Below, one piece after another: positions 12,828-17,392 of a DNA stretch of 17,392 bases. Origin of the DNA: Chloroflexi bacterium RBG_13_53_26 (GTDB lineage Bacteria > Chloroflexota > Dehalococcoidia > UBA2247 > RBG-13-53-26); NCBI GenBank assembly GCA_001795035.1, contig MGMW01000059.1, forward strand, positions 1 through 17,392, given 5' to 3'. A program made the position numbers and the translations under genes. Each line of letters starts with the position of its first letter. The first letter of the stretch is position 1. The notes beneath the pieces are model-generated. The model had not been told where the DNA came from. It saw only the letters and a list, made by a program, of their open reading frames with translations, and searched no databases.

Positions 12828-14966
12828 CTACTCTTCTACCCTTTCCAGTGGCGCCAAGCTTAGAAGCAGCCTCTTCATGCCCACGTCTTGAAAGGACACC
12901 TCTACCTGGCAGTCGTCCCTTATAGAGTTACAACTCACTACCACACCTTTCCCAAACTTCGGATGCTGAACACGATCTCCAACCTCGATCATTAGAGAAC
13001 GAGCGTCAACAGGCGGAGCTACCTCCACCCCCTCAAAAACGTCCACATGCTTAACAAGGTGTCTGGGGATGTCTCTGAGGAAGCGGGATGGAGGATTAGC
13101 GCTAGTCCCTCCCATCAGGCTACGTCGCAGGGTGCGAACCAGATATAGTCGTTTCTTAGCACGGGTCATGCCTACATAGCACAGGCGGCGTTCCTCCTCC
13201 ATCTGTGCCGGGTCATCAAAGCACTTGAAATGGGGCAGGATACCTTCTTCCATTCCTACCATGAATACCGCAGGAAACTCCAGGCCCTTAGCTTGATGAA
13301 GCGTGATTAATGTTACTAGATCCTTCTTCTCGTCCAATTCATCGGTTTCGGAGAACAAACTCACCCCTTCAAGAAAAGAAGCCAGGCTTTCGCGGGGCTT
13401 CAGGTTCTGGTGATCCTGGGCAATTCCCCGCAACTCCAAAATATTGCCCCAGCGTTCCTCACCATCGGCAAACTCCATTGTATACTCTCGATATCGAGAT
13501 AACTTGATCACTGAATCCAGAAGATCCCGCACATCGAGTTCCTCGCTTCTCTCGATCAGATCCCGAATGAGATTGAAGAAATTGCTCAACATCTGCACAG
13601 CACGGTCATTCAGAGGGCACAAAGACCTGTCCTCAGTCATTCTCTCCAGGCCCGTATATAACGGGATGCCAAGGGTCTTAGTCCATTGGAGGAACTCAGT
13701 CAATGTTCGCTGCCCGATACCCCTCGGAGGCAGATTGATTATCCTCATCAGGCTGATATCATCATGATGATTGTAGATAAGCCTGAGATAGGCAATGAGG
13801 TCCTTGATCTCGCGTCGCTCATAGAACCGCACAGCGCCAACCACCTGGTACGGTATCCCGTAACGGATGAATATCTCTTCGAGCACCCGCGATTGGGCGT
13901 TGGTGCGGTACATGACTGCGCAGTCAATTGGCCTGACATCGCCCCGGTCAACGAGATCCCCTATCTCTCTCACCACGAACTGCGCTTCCTCAAACTCACT
14001 GTAAACTTCAACTACCATCACAGGCGGTCCTGCTTCGTTGTCAGTCCACAGCTTGCTCTCCTTACGTTCACGGTTAACCGATACGACATCATGGGCCGCT
14101 TCCAAAATAGTCTGCGTAGAACGATAGCTCTGTTCCAGGCACACAGTCTGTGCTTCAGGATAATCCTTTTCAAAATTGAGTATGTTCCTTATATCAGCCT
14201 GTCTCCAAGAATATATTGATTGATCAGGGTCACCCACAACACATATGTTGCGATATTTCCCCGCCAGTTGTCTCGCCAGAGCGTATTGAGTAAGGTTGGT
14301 ATCCTGAAACTCGTCAATAAGAACATGAGCGTAGCGTGACTGATATCGTGTCAATACCTTGGGGTGACCCTGGAAAAGCTGATAAGTCCTCATCAAAAGG
14401 TCATCAAAGTCCAGGGCCTGGCTTTGCACAAGGAGCATCTGATACTGCTGATATACCCTCCGCACCACCTCGTCGAAGTAGCTCCGCGTACGCTGGCCAT
14501 AATCCTCCGGCGTAAGTAGCTGAACCTTGGCTGCACTTATCGCAGTTTGCAAAATCCTCGGACTATAGGTCTTTGGATCGATGCCAAGCTCCTGGAGGCT
14601 GCGTTTTATCAGGTTGAGCTGGTCCCCATCATCGTAGATCACGTAACTGGGATTCACCCCTATCGCTCGACCTTCCCGCCGCAGAACAGCAGCACAGACA
14701 GCATGAAAGGTACCCAGCGATAGCTGCTCTACTGTGCTGCCTAGGAGATGATAGAGCCTCTCTTTCATCTCTCGGGCCGCTTTGTTGGTGAAGGTGACCG
14801 CCAGGATGGAGTGGGGGCTGGCACCGCAGACTTTGATGAGGTAGGCAATCCGGTGAGTGATGACCATGGTCTTGCCACTCCCTGGCCCGGCCAGGATAAG
14901 TAGCGGCCCTTCGACAGTCTCTACAGCTTTTCTCTGATCGGGATTGAGTCCTTCCAAGACATTCAT
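12828..14966 (-). CDS. pcrA: UvrD/PcrA-type DNA helicase
   Basis: A 3'-5' superfamily 1 helicase for nucleotide excision repair, RecA filament removal and transcription-coupled repair. Motifs in order: Walker A AGPGSGKT (26-33), TFTNKAAREMKERL, DEFQDT (218-223), GDPDQSIYSWR, EQSYRST, TLHQAKGLEFPAVFMVGMEEG and RRLCYVGMTRAKKRL. The C-terminal end (DRVQHPKFGKGVVVS, then MKRLLLSLAPLE) is the Tudor-like RNA-polymerase-binding domain of the PcrA branch. The length of 712 residues is normal for this family. No clear Shine-Dalgarno precedes the ATG at 14966. The gene lies 112 bases downstream of nadA on the same strand and may share its transcript; that gap contains a small inverted repeat (CGTTG-ATG-CAACG) but no clear terminator. 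Confidence 0.96.
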   Translation of the reverse strand: MNVLEGLNPDQRKAVETVEGPLLILAGPGSGKTMVITHRIAYLIKVCGASPHSILAVTFTNKAAREMKERLYHLLGSTVEQLSLGTFHAVCAAVLRREGRAIGVNPSYVIYDDGDQLNLIKRSLQELGIDPKTYSPRILQTAISAAKVQLLTPEDYGQRTRSYFDEVVRRVYQQYQMLLVQSQALDFDDLLMRTYQLFQGHPKVLTRYQSRYAHVLIDEFQDTNLTQYALARQLAGKYRNICVVGDPDQSIYSWRQADIRNILNFEKDYPEAQTVCLEQSYRSTQTILEAAHDVVSVNRERKESKLWTDNEAGPPVMVVEVYSEFEEAQFVVREIGDLVDRGDVRPIDCAVMYRTNAQSRVLEEIFIRYGIPYQVVGAVRFYERREIKDLIAYLRLIYNHHDDISLMRIINLPPRGIGQRTLTEFLQWTKTLGIPLYTGLERMTEDRSLCPLNDRAVQMLSNFFNLIRDLIERSEELDVRDLLDSVIKLSRYREYTMEFADGEERWGNILELRGIAQDHQNLKPRESLASFLEGVSLFSETDELDEKKDLVTLITLHQAKGLEFPAVFMVGMEEGILPHFKCFDDPAQMEEERRLCYVGMTRAKKRLYLVRTLRRSLMGGTSANPPSRFLRDIPRHLVKHVDVFEGVEVAPPVDARSLMIEVGDRVQHPKFGKGVVVSCNSIRDDCQVEVSFQDVGMKRLLLSLAPLERVEE

Positions 14967-15078
14967 GGCAAGTCTAGAAGCCAGTCACTGTGTTTGTGAA
15001 TCAAGAGGCAATCGTTGATGCAACGAAAGACGATGGTACACTCAGCGGGCGCAATGCGAGAAGCTTGCTGCAGCCGAT

Positions 15079-15993
15079 CTAGCTAACCTCAACCATTCTA
15101 TCTACAGCCTTCTTGGCCTTGATCCGGATATCCTCGGGGACCCTGATGCGAGGAGACAGGTCTTCAAGAGACCAAAGAACATTCTCAAGGCTAATCAGTT
15201 TCATATTCGGGCAGACAGCCTGTTCAGAGAGGGGAACAAATACCTTGTCGGGGTTCTCCTTCCTGAGCCTATGTATTATCCCGATCTCCGTACCGACAAT
15301 GATCTCCGTTGCCTGAGTGTTTCTGGCATGCCTGATCATTCCACCCGTGCTAAGGACAAAGTCGGCAAGCACAGCCACGTCCGGCCGGCATTCCGGGTGA
15401 ACCATTACTTCAGCCAGGGGATAGATTTTTCTCAGTCTGTGTATATCTGCTGCCTGAATACGCACGTGGGTGGGGCAATAGCCCGGCCACAGAATCATTT
15501 TCTTTCCTGTCTGTGTGGATATGTAATGGCCAAGGTACTGATCAGGTACAAAGATGATCTCCTCGGCCTTCAACTTCTGCACAAGTTGTACGCCGTTTGC
15601 TGAGGTACAGCAGATATCCGATTCCGCCTTGACGTCAGCAGTAGTGTTGACATAGCAGACCACCACTGCTCCCGGATGCTCCTTTTTCATCTGCCTGAGC
15701 TGTTCAGCCGTAATCATATTTGCCATAGGGCAGCCGGCTTCCAGAGATGGCAATAGCACGACCTTGTCCGGAGAGAGAATCGAAGCCGTCTCTGCCATAA
15801 AATGCACTCCGCAGAAGACGATTACTTCAGCATCCGTCCCGGCTGCTCTCTGGCTCAATTCCAGGGAATCACCTACAAAGTCAGCTATATCCTGAACCTC
15901 GCCCAGTTGATAGTTATGGGCAAGTATTATGGCATTTCTTTCCCGCCGCAGCTTCCGGATTTTCTCCGCTAGCTGGGCACGGCCATCCTTCAT
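15079..15993 (-). CDS. nadA: Quinolinate synthase NadA
   Basis: An oxygen-sensitive [4Fe-4S] enzyme that condenses iminoaspartate with dihydroxyacetone phosphate to quinolinate for de novo NAD synthesis. The three cluster ligands correspond to C88 (LEAGCPMAN), C173 (WPGYCPTH) and C261 (QAVCPNM). AHNYQLGEVQDIADFVGDSL, CYVNTTADVKAESDICCTSAN and HPECRPDV are the other family motifs. At 304 residues it is the short, typical form. The ATG at 15993 shares its A with the fdhD stop (TAATG), so it is translated by coupling. The usual partners nadB and nadC are not in the window; aspartate oxidation may be done by an aspartate dehydrogenase elsewhere, as in many anaerobes. Confidence 0.96.
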   Translation of the reverse strand: MKDGRAQLAEKIRKLRRERNAIILAHNYQLGEVQDIADFVGDSLELSQRAAGTDAEVIVFCGVHFMAETASILSPDKVVLLPSLEAGCPMANMITAEQLRQMKKEHPGAVVVCYVNTTADVKAESDICCTSANGVQLVQKLKAEEIIFVPDQYLGHYISTQTGKKMILWPGYCPTHVRIQAADIHRLRKIYPLAEVMVHPECRPDVAVLADFVLSTGGMIRHARNTQATEIIVGTEIGIIHRLRKENPDKVFVPLSEQAVCPNMKLISLENVLWSLEDLSPRIRVPEDIRIKAKKAVDRMVEVS

Positions 15994-16793
15994 TAGTCCA
16001 CTACCCTTCGAGCGCCAGAGTAGACGTTCATTCTCTTTCCTCTAACAAGCCCAACCAGGGTGATATCCAGGTTATTGGCCAGCTTCACTCCCGCACTGGT
16101 GGGCGCAGCTATAGACATGACGACGGGGATATTCCGTCCAGCCACCTTAAGCAACATCTCTGAGGAAATCCTGCCACTCACGATAATCATTCGGTCATCT
16201 GTCGGTATATCCCTCAAAACGCATTCCCCGAAGATCTTGTCCAGAGCATTGTGTCTGCCGATGTCCTCGCTGAAGATCAGCATGTTATGCGCATCGCACA
16301 GAGCGGCACTATGAACACCGTGCGTAGCCTTATGGACTTCGGAGCGGTGCTGAAACCCGTTTACAAGCTCGAACACCTGGCTCGACGATATCTCGACTTT
16401 CGATTCCACTTTTGTGCCTGATTGAACATCGGCGAAACTGTAGAAAGAAGCGCCTCTACCGCATCCTGAAGTTATAAACCGTTTGTGCAGGACTTCGATA
16501 TCCACCTCCCTTTCGCCCTTGGTTTCCACCCAGACTACACCTTTTCGATCGTCAGCAACTACCTTCCTGATCTCATCCTTGCTCTTCAGCAATCCTTCAG
16601 AAAAAAGGAAGCCTATGGCCAGATATTTCAGATTCACGGGTGAGCAGAGTACAGTCACCAGTTCTCGATTGTCCAGAACGATCGTGAGGGGAGATTCCGC
16701 AGCAACAAGGTCTTCAACATTGCTTCTCATCCCCTCGGTGATGCGCACAACAGAGACCTTTTCCACCCCACCTGCAAATTCCTGACTATCCAT
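15993..16793 (-). CDS. fdhD: FdhD, formate dehydrogenase sulfurtransferase
   Basis: FdhD moves sulfur from a cysteine desulfurase to the molybdenum or tungsten cofactor of formate dehydrogenase. Family motifs are present: ESPLTIVLDNRELVTVLCSP near the N-terminus, LAIGFLFSEGLL, SEDIGRHNALDKIFGE, and GRISSEMLLKVA with APTSAG. The sulfur-carrying loop reads TSGCGRGASF with a single Cys (C111), whereas the classic E. coli protein has a CxxC pair here. Single-Cys forms seem to exist in anaerobes and archaea, but I cannot verify their frequency. The 266-residue length is normal. It overlaps the MOSC gene upstream by eight bases and nadA downstream by one. No strong Shine-Dalgarno is visible before ATG 16793, consistent with coupling. 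Confidence 0.93.
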   Translation of the reverse strand: MDSQEFAGGVEKVSVVRITEGMRSNVEDLVAAESPLTIVLDNRELVTVLCSPVNLKYLAIGFLFSEGLLKSKDEIRKVVADDRKGVVWVETKGEREVDIEVLHKRFITSGCGRGASFYSFADVQSGTKVESKVEISSSQVFELVNGFQHRSEVHKATHGVHSAALCDAHNMLIFSEDIGRHNALDKIFGECVLRDIPTDDRMIIVSGRISSEMLLKVAGRNIPVVMSIAAPTSAGVKLANNLDITLVGLVRGKRMNVYSGARRVVD

Positions 16794-17247
16794 TGCTGCT
16801 ATTGTTGCTCTGTCCCTTCAGCTCTATCGTATCTCCATGCCTTACAAGCCCTCCATGAACCACTCTGGCAAATACCCCCTCTTTGGGCATGATGCAACGG
16901 CCCACCTCGCGGAAAATGGCACACCCGGTATGGCAGTCCTTCCCAATCTGGGTCACCTCGATGATAACCTCCTCTCCCAAGGACAACTGGCTGCCAATGG
17001 CTAAGGAAGTGAGGACTATGCCTCTAGTGGTGAAATTCTCGGCAAAATCTCCGGGGCCAACTTGAAGGCCAATCTTCACCATCTTATCAATGCTTTCCTT
17101 CGCCAGGAGGCTCACCTGCCGATGAGTACAGCAGTCAGCATGAGCATCATCGACAACACCGTAACCTTCCTTCACCGTCACCGACTCAACCACATCCTTC
17201 CTGGTGCCCTTATCCTTGCTCCTGCAAACCGCCAGTATCTCAGCCAT
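16786..17247 (-). CDS. MOSC-domain protein
   Basis: A 153-residue stand-alone MOSC domain, a beta-barrel related to the sulfur-handling end of molybdenum cofactor sulfurase. Visible family features are GYGVVDDAHADCCTHRQVSLL, GDFAENFTTRGI, and the Cys-rich end IGKDCHTGCAIFREVGRCIM followed by EGVFARVVHGG. This subgroup is commonly linked to molybdenum cofactor maturation genes. Being coupled to fdhD (eight-base overlap), it probably helps sulfurate or insert the cofactor for formate dehydrogenase; this role is inferred from context. The ATG at 17247 has GAAGGTAG seven bases upstream and itself overlaps a TAA of an upstream frame (TAATG). Confidence 0.88.
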   Translation of the reverse strand: MAEILAVCRSKDKGTRKDVVESVTVKEGYGVVDDAHADCCTHRQVSLLAKESIDKMVKIGLQVGPGDFAENFTTRGIVLTSLAIGSQLSLGEEVIIEVTQIGKDCHTGCAIFREVGRCIMPKEGVFARVVHGGLVRHGDTIELKGQSNNSSNG

Positions 17248-17375
17248 TAACTATCTACCTTCAAATACCCGTCCTTATCGTGAACAGAGGCTTTCTTGAA
17301 ACCAACTGCACGGAAATAGCGCTCCCCCTTTTGATCCGGCTGACCAGCGGCCTTCTTCAAGCACCACCGAGATGA
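17247..17375 (-). CDS. Possible 3' end of an upstream gene (partial)
   Basis: A minus-strand frame ends with TAA at plus 17249-17247, overlapping the MOSC start as TAATG. It is open for 42 codons upward and ends KKASVHDKDGYLKVDS. Going further upstream it meets TGA at plus 17378-17376. A second minus frame, ending with TAA at plus 17277-17275, stays open to the window edge for 38 codons (it contains SVVLEEGRWSAGSKGGALF). I cannot recognise either. The TAATG junction favours the first, but a start codon is not obvious in it. Confidence 0.25.
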   Translation of the reverse strand, partial: SSRWCLKKAAGQPDQKGERYFRAVGFKKASVHDKDGYLKVDS

Positions 17376-17392
17376 TCAGAGCATTCGGCAAC

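Noticed and set aside
13686..14219. Plus-strand 177-codon open frame inside pcrA
   Set aside because: It is antisense to conserved helicase motifs and has no recognisable protein features.
17376..17378. Second selenocysteine codon in the partial minus-strand frame at the right edge
   Set aside because: The surrounding residues match no Sec motif that I know, and another frame is open to the window edge, so the coding frame there is not established.
1..17392. tRNA, rRNA, CRISPR or transposase genes anywhere in the window
   Set aside because: No cloverleaf-like segment, conserved rRNA stretch, or transposase-like reading frame was seen by eye.

Overview
The window looks like a chromosomal segment of a strictly anaerobic bacterium, probably a Chloroflexota of the Dehalococcoidia type. 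This is inferred from the gene families and the small Lys-rich protein at the left edge; no rRNA or other marker here proves it. Genes are closely packed and often overlap by 1 to 8 bases.

Layout. 19-497 (+): a small basic protein translationally coupled to an acylphosphatase. 498-727: a repeat-rich spacer without a gene. 728-3000 (-): metF, then a four-helix-bundle (S23/IVP-like) gene bounded by degenerate inverted repeats, then a UbiA-family prenyltransferase. 3001-3353: a divergent promoter region. 3354-10368 (+): the operon hdrC-hdrB-hdrA-mvhD-metV. 10419-11935 (-): recA-recX. 12088-12816 (+): an unrecognised helical protein. 12828-17247 (-): MOSC protein-fdhD-nadA-pcrA. 17248-17392: probably the end of one more minus-strand gene.

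The centre of interest is the metF / hdrCBA-mvhD-metV cluster. The same set of genes encodes the MetFV-HdrABC-MvhD methylene-tetrahydrofolate reductase of acetogens such as Moorella, which belongs to the Wood-Ljungdahl methyl branch. Three things differ here. (1) mvhD is interrupted by an in-frame TGA exactly where the family has a conserved Cys. The frame continues with family residues and a small hairpin follows, so this is almost certainly a selenocysteine-containing MvhD. (2) HdrA is a giant (about 1479 residues) built from two HdrA-like units in tandem. An NfnB/GltD-like NAD(P)H-dependent flavoprotein module sits inside the ferredoxin part of the first unit. (3) metF is divergent from the operon instead of being at its end. 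No hydrogenase MvhA/MvhG genes are present, so the likely electron donor is NAD(P)H through the inserted module, with electrons split between MetF and the HdrB/HdrC side. That scheme is inference.

The right half is mostly housekeeping: recombination (RecA, RecX), repair helicase (PcrA), NAD synthesis (NadA), and formate dehydrogenase maturation (FdhD, MOSC). FdhD fits an organism with molybdenum or tungsten formate dehydrogenase, itself often a selenoprotein, but no sel genes or fdh catalytic gene lie in the window.
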